Assembly: GCA_016893485.2 (NCBI GenBank)
Contig: JAFEKX020000001.1
Span: 5,349,501 to 5,413,500, forward strand
DNA: 64,000 nt
From: Streptomyces sp. P3
GTDB taxonomy: Bacteria; Actinomycetota; Actinomycetes; Streptomycetales; Streptomycetaceae
Direction of reading: 5' to 3'
In this document: positions 7,860 through 18,083 of the stretch, piece by piece
How the letters are laid out: each line of letters begins with the position of its first letter
How positions within the stretch are numbered: the stretch's first letter is position 1
The notes under the pieces: generated by a model
What the model was told of the DNA's origin: nothing
Database searches by the model: none
Seen by the model: only the letters and a program-made list of their open reading frames with translations
Position numbers and translations under genes: made by a program

Positions 7860-8757
7860 CCGACCAGCAGCAGGAGAAGGCCGTGGAGACCGCCCAGCCC
7901 ATCCCCGAGCCCCCGCTCCTCCCGCCCACCGCCTTCCAAGTGCCAGAGCCAGAGCAGGCGCAGGCGCAGGACCCCCTGCCCGTCCCCGCCAAGAAGGACC
8001 GCCGGGTTCTTCGCGCGGTGCTCAGGTGGACCGCCGCCGTGGTCGTCTTCGCGGTGGTCGGGGCCGGGACGGCGTACGGGATCACGGACATGAAGCGGAC
8101 GGACGTGCCCGGGCTCGGGACGGCGTCGGACGGGCGGTGGGACTACCCCACCCTCACCAAGCCGCCGCTGCCGAAGGGCAGCCCGGGGCCGTTGGCCGAG
8201 GCGAACCGGGCGGGGTCCCACTTCGCGGACCTGCGGGCGCTGGTGCTGCCGGCGCCGAAGGGGGCCACCGGGGACAAGGCACTCGACGGCAGTGACGGCT
8301 GGCTGGCCACGAAGGTGTTCCTCGCCGAGTTCTCGCCCGCCGACGACCGGACCGCACTCGCGCAGAGGCTGACCGACGTCGGCCTGCGGCACATCGCGGC
8401 GCGCGGCTGGACCACCCCGGACGGCACGCACACCCGGATCTACCTGCTCCAGTTCGACACGGCGACGGTCGCCGACAACCTGGTCTCGGGAGCCTGGCCG
8501 GGTTCGCGTCGCCCACCTACCCGGTGAACGGCGCCGACAGCTACGAACCGGACGACGACTTCCCGGACGCGGCCAAGGTCACGAACGTCTCGTCGGTCCC
8601 GTACGTCGAGGTGAAACCGTACGGCGCCGAACAGATCCGGCTGGCGTTCGTCACGGCAGGCGACACCGTCGCGATGATCGTGCAGTCGAGGAAGGGCGAG
8701 GCGAACGCCGTGCCGTTCCAGCAGACGGTGACCCTGCAGAGCCAGCTGCTCGGCTAG
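7856..8757 (+). CDS. Membrane-anchored exported protein, third of three, frameshifted
   Basis: ATG 7856 overlaps the preceding stop after gggaggcgg. The cytoplasmic head of about 50 residues is Pro/Glu/Gln-rich, then a basic patch (KKDRRVLRAVLR) and one transmembrane helix (WTAAVVVFAVVGAGTAYGI). The external part includes GSDGWLATKVFLAEF, and after a break near 8490 continues NGADSYEPDDDFPDAAKV to the end QTVTLQSQLLG*. The restored length is about 300 residues. Residues around GDTVAMIVQSRKGEA recall a lipoprotein-like beta sandwich, but I do not recognise a family. Confidence 0.72.
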
Positions 8758-8839
8758 CCGCACCTCGCAGAGAGAGCCGGGGTCCAGCCGCGTAAGCTGG
8801 GCCCCGGCCCCGTGTACACGTACCGCTCGAGGAGCACCC

Positions 8840-8938
8840 GTGGAGATCTTCTTCGAAACCCTGCTGGTCCTGGTCTGCGTCGGCGTTCTCGCCTTCGCCG
8901 GACTGAGCGTGAAGAAGCTGTACCAGGGCCAGCGCTGA
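8840..8938 (+). CDS. Very short single-helix membrane protein
   Basis: A 32-codon frame from GTG 8840 (preceded by gaggag at 5 bases) encodes one hydrophobic helix (ETLLVLVCVGVLAFAGLSV) and a short basic tail (KKLYQGQR). A clear ribosome site, high third-position GC and position 25 bases before the FABP gene support it as real. Small proteins of this kind sit before FABP genes in other streptomycetes, as far as I recall. Function is unknown. Confidence 0.65.
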   Translation: MEIFFETLLVLVCVGVLAFAGLSVKKLYQGQR

Positions 8939-8963
8939 CCCCCACCGAGGAACTGCTGACGCC

Positions 8964-9538
8964 ATGATCGAGATCCCGTCCGACCTCCACAAGGACCTGG
9001 TCCCCCTCGTCTTCCTGCTCGGCGAGTGGGCCGGCGCGGGCGTGCACGACTTCCCCGGCTCCGAGAAGTGCAACTTCGGCCAGGAAGTCTCCTTCACGCA
9101 CGACGGCCGCGACTTCCTGGAGTACCACTCGCACACCTGGGTCCTGGACGGCGAGGGCAACAAGGTCCGCCCCCTGGAGACCGAGTCCGGCTTCTGGCGC
9201 ATCGACGCCGACCGCAAGGTGGAAGTCACGATGACCAGGGACGACGGCGTCGTCGAGATCTGGTACGGCGACCTCGCCAAGCAGAAGCCCCAGATCGACC
9301 TGGTCACCGACGCCGTCGCCCGCACGGCCGCCTCCGGCCCGTACACCGGCGGCAAGCGGCTCTACGGCTACGTCAAGAGCGACCTCATGTGGGTCGGCGA
9401 GAAGCAGACCCCGAGGTCGAACTCCGCCCCTACATGTCCGCCCACCTGAAGAAGGTCGTCACCCCGGACGACGTCGAGCGCTGGGCGAAGGCCCTCCCGG
9501 ACGACATGCCGGACGACGGGATCGCTTTCTTCAAGTAG
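8964..9538 (+). CDS. FABP/nitrobindin-like heme-binding beta-barrel (DUF1794), frameshifted
   Basis: The GEWAGAG motif near residue 24 is the GxWxGxG signature of nitrobindins and bacterial FABP-like barrels. KCNFGQEVSFTHDGRDFLEYHS follows, and the C-terminus MSAHLKKVVTPDDVERW carries the His region that ligates heme in nitrobindins. One C is missing from the run near 9410; restored, the two frames join as KQTPEVELRPYM, giving 191 residues, the normal length. It probably binds heme b and handles NO or peroxynitrite. The nur gene follows after 16 bases. Confidence 0.88.
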
Positions 9539-9554
9539 TCCTAGACTCTGAGGT

Positions 9555-10003
9555 GTGGTGAGCACCGACTGGAAGAGTGACCTCAGGCAGCGCGGCTACC
9601 GGCTGACGCCGCAGCGGCAACTCGTGCTCGAAGCCGTGGACACCCTGGAGCACGCGACCCCCGACGACATCCTCATCGAGGTGAGGAAGACGGCGTCGGG
9701 GTCAACATCTCGACCGTGTACAGAACCCTGGAGCTGCTCGAGGAGCTCCAGCTGGTCAGTCACGCGCACCTGGGGCACGGGGCGCCGACGTACCACCTCG
9801 CGGACCGGCACCATCACATCCACCTCGTCTGCCGTGACTGCACGAACGTCATCGAGGCCGATGTCGAGGTCGCCGCCGAGTTCCGGGCCAAGCTGCGGGA
9901 CACGTTCGGTTTCGAGACCGACATGAAGCACTTCGCGATCTTCGGCAGGTGCCGCGACTGCTCGCTGAAGACGTCCACGAAGACTTCGACCACCGAGTCG
10001 TAG
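9555..10003 (+). CDS. nur: Nickel-responsive Fur-family regulator Nur, frameshifted
   Basis: Fur-family repressor that in Streptomyces uses Ni(II) to control nickel uptake and the Fe- and Ni-superoxide dismutase genes. The winged helix is RQRGYRLTPQRQLVLEAV and NISTVYRTLELL. The metal region is HLADRHHHIHLVCRDC, with a second pair of cysteines in GRCRDC. The sequence closely matches what I recall of S. coelicolor Nur, including the start MVSTDWKSDLRQRGY. One G is missing from the run near 9697; restored, ASGVNISTVYRT joins the two frames and gives about 149 residues. Confidence 0.92.
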
Positions 10004-10013
10004 GCTTACCGGT

Positions 10014-10977
10014 ATGAAGAGCCCCCTGTTGTCCCTGCCCGGCGCCGTCCCCGCCGAAGGAGTGGACGAAGGCGTCGCCGCCCACTACGGCGACCTGTTC
10101 CGTGAGCAGCGCACCTCGCCGACGGCACCGGTTTCGTGGACCTCTCGCACCGCGGGGTCGTCGCCGTCACCGGGGACGACCGGCTGAGCTGGCTGCACCT
10201 CCTGCTCACCCAGCACGTCAGCGACCTCCCCACCGGCGTCGCCACCGAGGCGCTGATCCTCTCCGCGCACGGCCACATCGAGCACGCGCTGTACCTCGTG
10301 GACGACGGCACCACGGTCTGGATGCACACCGAACCCGGCACCCAGGAGGCGCTGATCGCCTACCTGGAGTCGATGAAGTTCTTCTACCGCGTCGAAGTCA
10401 CCGACCGCACAAGCGAGTTCGCGGTCGTGTACGTCCCGGCCGGGTCCATCGCCGAGGTCCCGACCGGCGCGGTCGTCCGCGAGACGCCCTACGGCCGCGA
10501 TCTGTTCCTCCCGCGCGAGGACCTGGAGTCGTACGCCGAGAAGTCGGGCCCCCGGCCGGCATCCTGGCCTACGAGGCGCTGCGCGTCGAGCACCACCGTC
10601 CCCGCCTCGGCTTCGAGACCGACCACCGCACGATCCCGCACGAGCTGGGCTGGATCGGCACGGCGGTCCATCTCCAGAAGGGCTGCTACCGCGGCCAGGA
10701 GACGGTCGCCCGCGTCCAGAACCTGGGCAAGCCCCCGCGCCGCCTCGTCTTCCTCCACCTCGACGGCAGCGAGGTCCATCTCCCGGGCCACGGCACGGAG
10801 TTGAGGCTCGCGGCGGAGGGCGCGGAGGGCCGCAAGATCGGCTTCGTCACCACCTCCGTACGCCACCACGAACTGGGCCCGATCGCCCTGGCCCTGGTGA
10901 AGCGGAACGTCCCGCTGGACGCCCCGCTGCTGGCCGACAGCACGGCGGCGGCTCAGGAGGTCGTCGTAGAGCCCTAG
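10014..10977 (+). CDS. ygfZ: YgfZ/GcvT folate-binding tRNA-modification protein, frameshifted
   Basis: The KGCYRGQE motif at about 10678-10701 is the diagnostic YgfZ signature, with the Cys needed for function in relatives. Upstream are FVDLSHRGVVAVTGDDRLSWLHLLLT and the GcvT-like tetrahydrofolate-binding body. YgfZ helps maintain Fe-S enzymes such as MiaB. Three frames are used, with single C losses near 10112 and 10548, giving a restored protein of about 320 residues. ATG 10014 lies 10 bases after nur, so they may be co-transcribed. Confidence 0.9.
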
Positions 10978-11130
10978 GGCTGCAGGGATTCGGCTCCCCA
11001 GGTGGTTCCTCCGACCTCGCCGGCGGGTTGCCCGGGTGTGTCCTCGGTGCAAAACGTGGCCGGAATCGGCTGTTCGGTCAGACGTTCGGCATCTCGGCGG
11101 CTACTGTGCTGGGCCGTGGAGGAAAGTGGA

Positions 11131-14014
11131 GTGAAAGCCCTCCGGTTCTCCCTGTTCGGCTCGCTGCGTGCCTGGCAGGGTCCCGATGAAGTGGCACTCG
11201 GACCCCCTCAGCAGCGCGCGGTGCTCACGATGCTGCTGCTGAGCCGGGGGCGGGCGATCGGTGTGGCCGATCTCGTGGACGGGGTCTGGGGTGCGACGCC
11301 GCCCCGGGGTGCTGTCGCGATGGTGCGGACCTACATCGCGCGGCTCCGCAAGCTGTTCGAGCCCGAGCGGACGCCAGGACTGCCGTCCGGGCTGCTGGTC
11401 TCCATCGGGGACGGATACGCCCTGCGGGCCGACCGGATCTCCAGTGACCTGGCCGAGTTCGAGGGAGCGGTGCTGGAGGCCGAGCGCCGCCGGGCCGCCG
11501 GGGACAGAACCGGCGCGGTCCGGTTGCTGCGAACAGTGCCGGCCGCCGGGGACGGTGCCGCACTGGTCGGCGTGCCCGGTCCCTACGCCGAGTCCGCGCG
11601 GACCGGCCTGGCCGAACGAGGGCTGAACGCGCTGGAGTTGAGGCTCTCCCTCGAGCTGGAGCTGGGGCGCCACGAGGCGGCGGTGCCGGAACTGCTGGCG
11701 CTGCGTGACGCGCATCCGCTGCGTGAGGCGGTGAGCGAGCTGCTGCTGACCGCCCTGTACCGGTGCGGGCGGCGGGCCGAGGCGCTGGAGGCCTACGCGA
11801 GCACCTGCCAGGTGCTGGCCGATGAGCTGGGCATCGAACCGGGCCCCTCCTTACGTGCCGTACACGCGCGGATTCTCGGTGGAGACCCCTCGTTCACCCG
11901 GCCGGTGCCCGAAGGATCGGCCGGTGACGTTCCTGCCCCACAGGGCCCCGCCCCGCACACCCGGGCAGGCGGCTCGGGACCCGCTCAACTCCCCGCCGAT
12001 CTGCCCCTGTTCACCGGGCGGCGGGCCGAACTCGACCGGTTGTCGGCCCTGTTGCCCGAGGGAGACGGGCCGCCCGGGACCGCGGTCATCGTCGTCGTCG
12101 ACGGCATGGCGGGGACCGGCAAGACCGCCCTCGCCGTGCACTGGGCCCACCGGATCGCCCACCGGTTCCCCGACGGCAGCCTCTACGTCAATCTGCGCGG
12201 CTACGATCCGCACGGCTCCCCGATGCCTCCGGACTCCGTGACCGAGATGTTCCTCGTGGCGCTCGGCGTGGCCCCGCAGGCCGTCCCGGAGGGACTCGAC
12301 GCGCAGGCCGCCCTCTACCGCAGCATCCTCGCCGACCGGCGGGTCCTGATCGTGCTGGACAACGCCCGCGACGCCGGGCAGGTACGGCCGCTGCTGCCCG
12401 GCACCCCCGGCAGTCTCGTCCTGGTCACCAGCCGAAGCCGCCTCGGAGGTCTCGTCGCCCAGCAGGGTGCCCATCCGGTGACACCGGGCCTGCTGAGTGC
12501 GGGGGAGTCGTACGAGCTGCTGTCCCGGAGGCTGGGCCGCGCCCGTGTCGACGCCGAACCGGAGGCCGTCGCCGCGATCATCGAGTCCTGCGCCCGGCTG
12601 CCACTGGCCCTGGCCATCGTGGCGTCCCGCGCGGCCCACCATCCCGGCTTCCGGCTCGCCGACGTCGCCCAGGAACTCCGGTACGACCACGGCAGCCTCG
12701 ACGCGTTCGCGGGCGACGACCCCGGCACCGACGCCCGTGCCGTGTTCTCTTGGTCGTACCAGGCGCTGTCGCCCGAGGCGGCCGGACTCTTCCGCGCTCT
12801 CGCGCTCCATCCGGGCCCCGACATCACCACGGCCGCGGCCGTGGCACTGGCCGGCGCGCCGCCCCGTGGGGTCCGTGCCCTGCTGACCGAGCTGACCGGT
12901 GCGAGCCTGCTCATCGAACGCGCTCCGGGTCGCTTCGTCTTCCACGACCTGCTGCGCGCCTTCTCCGGCGAACTCGCCGATGTCGAGGACAGCGAGAACA
13001 TCCGCGGCGCGGCACTGCTGCGGATGTACGACCACTTCCTGCGCACCGCCCACCACGCCTCCTCGGTCCTCGATCCGTCCCGCGGGCCCATCGCCCTACC
13101 GCCCGGCACAACGGGCAGCGAGCCCTCCGGTTCAACGACCGGGCGCAGGCGACGGCCTGGCTGCGTACGGAGCGGTACGTCCTGAGCGCGATCGTCGAAC
13201 ACGCCGCCGCCCGCGGCTACGACGAACACGCCTGGCGCACCGCCGCGGTCCTGGACGTCTACTTCAACCGGCTCGGCTTCTGGCACGACCTCGTGAAGAT
13301 CAACGGCGTGGCGCTGGAAGCGGCGCGGAGGCTCGGCGATCCCACCGGCCAGGCGTACTCCCTCAGCGGCCTGGGGGTGGCCCACTCGCAGCTCGACCAC
13401 GCGGAGCCCGCGTCGGAATACCTCGAACGCGCGCTGGAGCTGTTCCGTGACACCGGCGACCCGTTCGGCCAGGCCCGGGTCCATCGTGGCCTCGCCTACC
13501 TCTGCAACCGGACGGACCGGCGCACGACCGCGCTCGCCCACTACGCACAGGCCCGCGCGCTGTTCCGGGCCGAGGGCGACCGCAACGGCGAAGCGGGGTG
13601 CTCAACCAGGTCGCCTGGACGTACATCCTGCTCGGCGATCACACGAAGGCCCTCGACTGCTGCCGGGAGGGGCTGGCTCTCTACGACGAGCTGGGCGACC
13701 TCTACGGAATGGCCTCGACGCAGGACACGATCGGCTACGCCTTTCACCACCTCGCCCTGTACAAGGACGCCATCGAGCATTTCCAGCGTTCGGCACGCTT
13801 GTTCGCCGTGATCGGGGACCGCTATCTCGAAGCCGACGTCCTGCGTCACCTCGGTGAGGCCCACCGTGCCACCGGTGACCGGGACGCGGCCCGCGAGGCG
13901 CTGCGGTCGGCCCTCGCCCTGCTGGCGGAATTGGGCCACCCGGACGCCGCGGAGGTGGACTCCGTCCTGCGTGAACTGGACGCCGACGAGCCGGAGGTGC
14001 CGCCGGGCCGGTGA
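11131..14014 (+). CDS. Large SARP regulator (SARP-NB-ARC-TPR, AfsR type), frameshifted
   Basis: AfsR-like transcriptional activator. Order: winged-helix DNA-binding domain (residues 1-95, LRFSLFGSLRAWQGP, PPQQRAVLTMLLL), bacterial transcriptional activation domain (about 100-245, ending ELGIEPGPSLRAVHARIL), NB-ARC ATPase with Walker A GMAGTGKTA and kinase-2 VLIVLDNA, the GLPL-like LPLALAI, and C-terminal TPR repeats (AYSLSGLGVAHSQLDHAEPA; VAWTYILLGDHTKAL). Restored length is about 960 residues after two indels near 13120 and 13603. GTG 11131 follows ggaggaaa. It is paralogous to the minus-strand gene at 35.3-38.2 kb. Ligand and targets are unknown; the nearby T4SS-like cluster is a candidate. 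Confidence 0.9.
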
Positions 14015-14040
14015 TGCCCTTCCGGTTCCTGGCCCGTCGA

Positions 14041-14631
14041 TCAGCAAGCCACGTCCGGCTCCGCCTCCTTCTCCCGCTCCTCCTCCACCGCGACTCCGTG
14101 TTCCCGCAGGGCGAGGCGGAGGCTGCGCAGCGCGTAGTACACCCGGGACTTCACGGTCCCTCGCGGAATCCCCAGGTCCTCGGCGGCCTGCTGGGTCGTG
14201 CGGTCCGCGAAGAACGTCGCCCGGAGCACCTCGCGGTGCGCGGGCGTGAGCGTCCGCAGGGCCTCGTGCAGCACCATGGACGACAGCATCCGTTCTATGT
14301 CGTCCACCTCGGAGTACATGTCGCCCAGCCAGTTGGTGCCGCTGATCTCCAACGGCCGTGCCGTCCGGGTCCGGTGCGCGTCGATGACAAGGTTGCGGGC
14401 GACCCGGAACATCCAGGGGCGGATGGCCATTCCCTCGGCGTCGGTCAGGTTCCCGTTGTTCCAGCACCGCAGCAGCGTCTCCTGGAGGACGTCCTCCGCG
14501 CGGTGGGTGTCCCAGTCCAGCATGCGCAGCACGTACGAGTAGAGGGCCGGCCCGTGTTCCAGATACAGGTCGCGCAGCGCCTGTTCCTCGGGCGAGACCG
14601 CGCTCGCCGATGCGATGGCCGTCACGTTCAT
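14041..14631 (-). CDS. ECF RNA polymerase sigma factor
   Basis: Intact 196-residue sigma factor. Region 2 is seen in LYLEHGPALYSYVLRML, DTHRAEDVLQETLLRCW and IRPWMFRVARNLVIDAHR. Region 4 is LTPAHREVLRATFFADRTTQQAAEDL and GIPRGTVKSRVYYALRSL. It lacks a C-terminal extension. No membrane anti-sigma gene is adjacent, though the next minus-strand genes (14806-17020) may be functionally linked. An aggag site precedes the ATG. Its 3' end is 27 bases from the convergent SARP gene. Confidence 0.92.
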   Translation of the reverse strand: MNVTAIASASAVSPEEQALRDLYLEHGPALYSYVLRMLDWDTHRAEDVLQETLLRCWNNGNLTDAEGMAIRPWMFRVARNLVIDAHRTRTARPLEISGTNWLGDMYSEVDDIERMLSSMVLHEALRTLTPAHREVLRATFFADRTTQQAAEDLGIPRGTVKSRVYYALRSLRLALREHGVAVEEEREKEAEPDVAC

Positions 14632-14805
14632 GGCAGTACTCCTGCTTCTCGGAGAGCCCGCTCCGGCCGCGTGCGGGCCGGGTGGGGCTCGTGGGGAAGG
14701 GAGTGTTCCGGGGACGGTCCACGTCTGTTTGACGCCTGGTGTACGAGGCGATTGACGGGCCGGTCAGCCCGAGTGCGCCGGAGTGCGCCGGGCGTGCGCG
14801 AAGGG

Positions 14806-16150
14806 TCAGACGTACGCCGCCTCCAGCGCCCGCACGTATCTGTGGACCTCTTCGGCGAGTTCGACGTGGCCGGGAGGCAGCGGGCCCCGACGGCTCAACA
14901 TGCCCCACATGTGCAGCAGTTCGTGACCATGGGCGACGGCGGTCCGGGAGTCGTCGAGCTGCTGCCAGGCGGCTGCCGCCCGCGCCACGTCCATCGGCGC
15001 CCGCTCGTCCTCGGCGCCGCACCGGATGCGGGCCACGGCCAGTGCCAGTACGACGGCCTCGCGATGGTCGCCGCGCAGATACGCGAGGTATGCCTCCATG
15101 GCCCGGGCCTCCACCGCGTGCGGATGCTCGGCGCCCACCGATCCGGTCAGGCTCTCGCGCAGCGCGGTCGCCCTGGCGAAGGCCTCGTCGAGCCGCCCGG
15201 AGATCCCCAACTCGTTGATGAGACCGACCTGTTCGGAGAGCCCGACCGGGGGCAGGCCGACATCGGCGAGGGGTCCCGCGGGGCGGCACGGGTGACGGCG
15301 GTGGCCCGGGCGCGCGCGATGGCGGTGGCGATGGCGGAGGTTGCGGGGGCGGTGGACGAAGGGGCGGTGGACGAGGCGGCTGCCGATGCGAGGGCTCCGG
15401 ACGGGGAGCCTGCGGGTGAGGGGGTTGCGGGTGAGGGGGCCGGGGAGCCTGCTGGCGAGAGGGGTGCGGATGAGGGGGTCGGGGACGGGGTGGCTGCGGG
15501 CGAGGAGGTCGGGGACGAAGGGGCTGCGGACGAAGGGGCCGGGGACGGGGAGCCTGCGGACGAAGGGGTCGGGGACGAAGGGGCTGCGGACGAAGGGGCC
15601 GGGGACGGGAGCCTGCGGACGAAGGGGCCGGGGACGAAGGGGCCGGGGGCGGGGTGGCTGTGGACGCCGCGCCTGTGGACGCCGCGCCTGTGGACGGGGT
15701 GGCTGTGGACGCCGCGCCTGTGGACGGGGTGGCTGTGGACGCCGCGCCTGTGGACGGGGTGGCTGTGGACGCCGCGCCTGTGGGTGAAGGGGCTGTGGAC
15801 GGGGAGCTCGCGGACAGGGAGCTTGCGGGCGAAGGTGTGTTGTCTTCGGACGGTGTCAGGGGCGGCTCGGGTTCCGGGTGGGTTGTCGGTCGCGGGTCCG
15901 GTTCCGGCGCTTCTCCGGGTTCGTGCGCGAGGACGTGACTGGAGCCGTCCGGGAGCACCCGTAGGACGAAGTGGGTCGCGCCGGGACCGTCGCCGACCGT
16001 GGCGTCCACGGCCGTGCCGGACTCCTCGGCGTACCGGTGCAACTGGTCGAGCACGGCCTCGTGCACGGACTGACCGGGGGCGGGGGCGAGCGGCTCGCCG
16101 TTGATCTCGGCGAGGCCTTCGTCGGAGACGTACACCGTGAAGCGGTCCAT
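14806..16150 (-). CDS. Three-part protein: conserved N-domain, tandem-repeat linker, TPR-like C-domain; frameshifted
   Basis: The first 77 residues form a compact domain (MDRFTVYVSDEGLAEINGEP, SVHEAVLDQLHRYAEES, FVLRVLPDGSSHVL). The same domain heads the gene at 38420. A long Ala/Thr/Pro/Ser linker follows, encoded by tandem 15- and 30-bp units, and then an alpha-helical tail (GISGRLDEAFARATALRES, YLAYLRGDHREAVVLALAVARI) like a TPR/bacterial transcriptional activation domain. Frame breaks fall inside the repeats, so the linker length is uncertain. A gaggaaaa site precedes ATG 16150. It lies 42 bases downstream of the transglycosylase gene, in the same direction. Function is unknown; linkage to the T4SS-like cluster suggests a role with it. 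Confidence 0.6.
15340..15800. repeat. Coding minisatellite (15/30-bp units)
   Basis: Two kinds of tandem unit lie side by side. At 15656-15780 a 30-bp unit made of two 15-bp halves (like ctgtggacgccgcgc and ctgtggacggggtgg) repeats about four times. At 15400-15655 related units of the type gcggacgaaggggcc repeat imperfectly. On the minus strand they encode the Ala/Thr/Pro/Ser linker. Unit length is a multiple of three, so copy-number change would keep the frame. Confidence 0.85.
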
Positions 16151-16191
16151 GGCTGTTTTCCTCGTGGGGCAGGTCTGGTGGAGTGCGGGTG

Positions 16192-17020
16192 TCAGTTCGT
16201 GGGTGTCGCCGTCGGGGTGGGCGTGACGCCGGGGTGGCGCCCGAGGGCGGGGCGGCGATGCCCTGGTACTTGGCGAACTGGGCGCGGATGGCGAGGACGT
16301 AGCTGAGGGCGTCGTTCGACTGGGGAACGCCCTTGGCCGCCTTCACGGCGTCCATCCCCATCGCGTAGCCGGCCAGGGCGAGGTCCAGGACGCTGTTGGT
16401 GGTGTTGCCGTTCTTGTCGGTGGACTTCACGACCGTGCCGTTGTCGAGCAACGTCTGTCCCTGACCCGCCAGATCGCACATGTAGCGGCCCAGGGCCATG
16501 ATCGAGTCCTTGTTGTCCGTCGCCTGCGTCTTGCCGTTGTCGTCGTCGTCCTTGCCGTACTTGCTGAAGATGTCCGGCTTCAGCTGCGCGATGCCCGTCT
16601 CGCCCCCGGGCCGACCAGGGTCGAGTTGAAGCCGGACGCCTTCTCCAGCTGGGAGGCGATGACGATCGGGCCGATCGCGTCGCACTGCTCGCCTGCCTTC
16701 TGGATGGGATCCGCCAGGTCCGACGGGACGGTGGCGGTGTCCAGCTCGCCCTTCCCGTCGCCCTGGAGGACGGCCAGCATCTGGTTCGCCGTGTCGTTGT
16801 CGCCGCTGTAGTTGTCGGCGCTGCCGCCGCCTCCTCCGAAGAGCAGGATCAGCGCGATGAGCGGAGCCAGCAGGACTCCGAGGCCGCCGAAGATGATGAT
16901 CAGCGGCACGGCGCCCGCAACGGCGAGCGGGATCATCACGCAACCGCCCACGCCGGCGCCGGCCATGCCGTACATGACGGCCTTGGAGCCCGCGCCCTCC
17001 TCGCCCTCTGCGGCACCCAT
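16192..17020 (-). CDS. Membrane-anchored lytic transglycosylase-like protein (VirB1-like), frameshifted
   Basis: After a short head (MGAAEGEEGAGSKAV) come two close hydrophobic segments (VGGCVMIPLAVAGAVPLIII, VLLAPLIALILLF), then a glycine linker and a lysozyme-like domain: IVIASQLEKASGFNSTLVGPG, GETGIAQLKPDIFSKYGKD, IMALGRYMCDLAGQ. GIAQLKP matches the GxxQ motif of Slt enzymes. At the usual catalytic Glu (ESxFN) this protein has Ala (KASGFN), with a Glu two residues earlier. Breaks lie near 16613 and 16240; the restored end is GVTPTPTATPTN*, about 277 residues. It is divergent from the T4SS-like operon and would open or bind peptidoglycan for it. Confidence 0.75.
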
Positions 17021-17196
17021 CCGCGTCCTCCGCCTTCTTCCGCTCGCCTTGAACCGCTGTGCCCACATGGCCCGTTGTGCTGTCCGACGGACCCGGTACA
17101 GCGCAACGGGCCCCGTGACGAAAAAGTTCAAACCAGCGGAAACCGGATGAGCCAGAGCAGCGGAAGCAGCAGCCAAGAGGGGGCGGGAAAAACATC

Positions 17197-18083
17197 ATGG
17201 GCGTTCCTTCGGCACCACAGCCGGGCTCGCAGTCATGGGTCCGGGGCCCAAGCCCACGTACCCGGCGACGGACGGCACCCCGGCCGCCCCCGCCGGACAT
17301 CCCGCACCGGAACCCGCCGGGCAGTCGGCGTACTCCCCGCCGCAGGGTTTCGGCGCCGGGCTGCCGTCCGCGCCCGTGCGGGAGGAGGTGCCGGCGGCGC
17401 AGGCGCGGGCCGTCGCGCAGCCCGCCTCACGGCCCCTCGCTCCGGCCGCCGTTCCGGCCGCTCCCCGCCCAGCGGCGCCCGCCGCACGGCGGACCGCGAC
17501 CCCGGCAGGCCGCCACCCCGGGGCAGACCACCTCGCGGCAGGCCGCTCACCCGTCCCATTCCCCGCGCGCAAGACCACGTCGGGTCGGCCGGTGGAACAG
17601 GGCTGGGGGCAGTCGAAGCGGGGCGGCGCCGCGGCTCGGGGCAGATCACGGGAGGACGTCGGGTGGGTCAAGGCGCACGGCGGGTCCGGCGCGACCGCGC
17701 TGGTCGAGGCGCTCGGCGGCGTGGATGTGGGCGCCCGCTGGCCGGAGCCCGCGCGGGGTGAGCCGTACCGGATCGTCCTGGTCGGGCGGACCAGTGCGAG
17801 CGGACTGCGGTCCGTGTCCCAGGCGCTCGGCCTGCTCAAGGACGGCAAGGCCCCGCAGGGGCTGGAACTGCTGGCCGTGGTGCTCGTCGCCGACGCCCCC
17901 GGACGGCTGCCGCTCAGTCTGCTGCGCCGCATCCGGATCCTGCGCTCGGTCGCCCGGGTGCACCGCGTGCCGTGGATCCCGGCATGGCGCACGGACAGCC
18001 CGATGAAGTACGTCCCCAGGCAACTCGTCACGCTCTCCCGGCTGGTGGGCAGCGACGTCTACGGCGAGGGAGTCATGCCGTGA
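17197..18083 (+). CDS. Degenerate ParA/MinD-like protein with Pro/Ala-rich head, frameshifted at start
   Basis: ATG 17197 gives MGVPSAPQPGSQSW. One missing G near 17236 moves the frame to GPGPKPTYPATDGTPAAP. About 140 residues are low-complexity Ala/Pro. The C-terminal domain has VKAHGGSGATALVEALGG, which looks like a deviant Walker A loop (KGGxGKT) without its lysines, then YRIVLVGRTSASGLRSVSQAL and LLAVVLVADAPGRLP, strands typical of MinD-like folds. I infer a non-hydrolysing MinD/ParA relative. It is first in the T4SS-like operon, and the next GTG overlaps its stop (GTGA). Confidence 0.65.

Noticed and set aside
15340..15800. Repeats that could suggest a CRISPR array
   Set aside because: Units are contiguous without unique spacers and are in frame within a gene.
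13541..16150. Very long minus-strand open frame of 869 codons
   Set aside because: Only its first ~80 codons and part of the linker are real; the rest is Arg/Pro-rich shadow of the SARP gene and of other frames of the repeat region.
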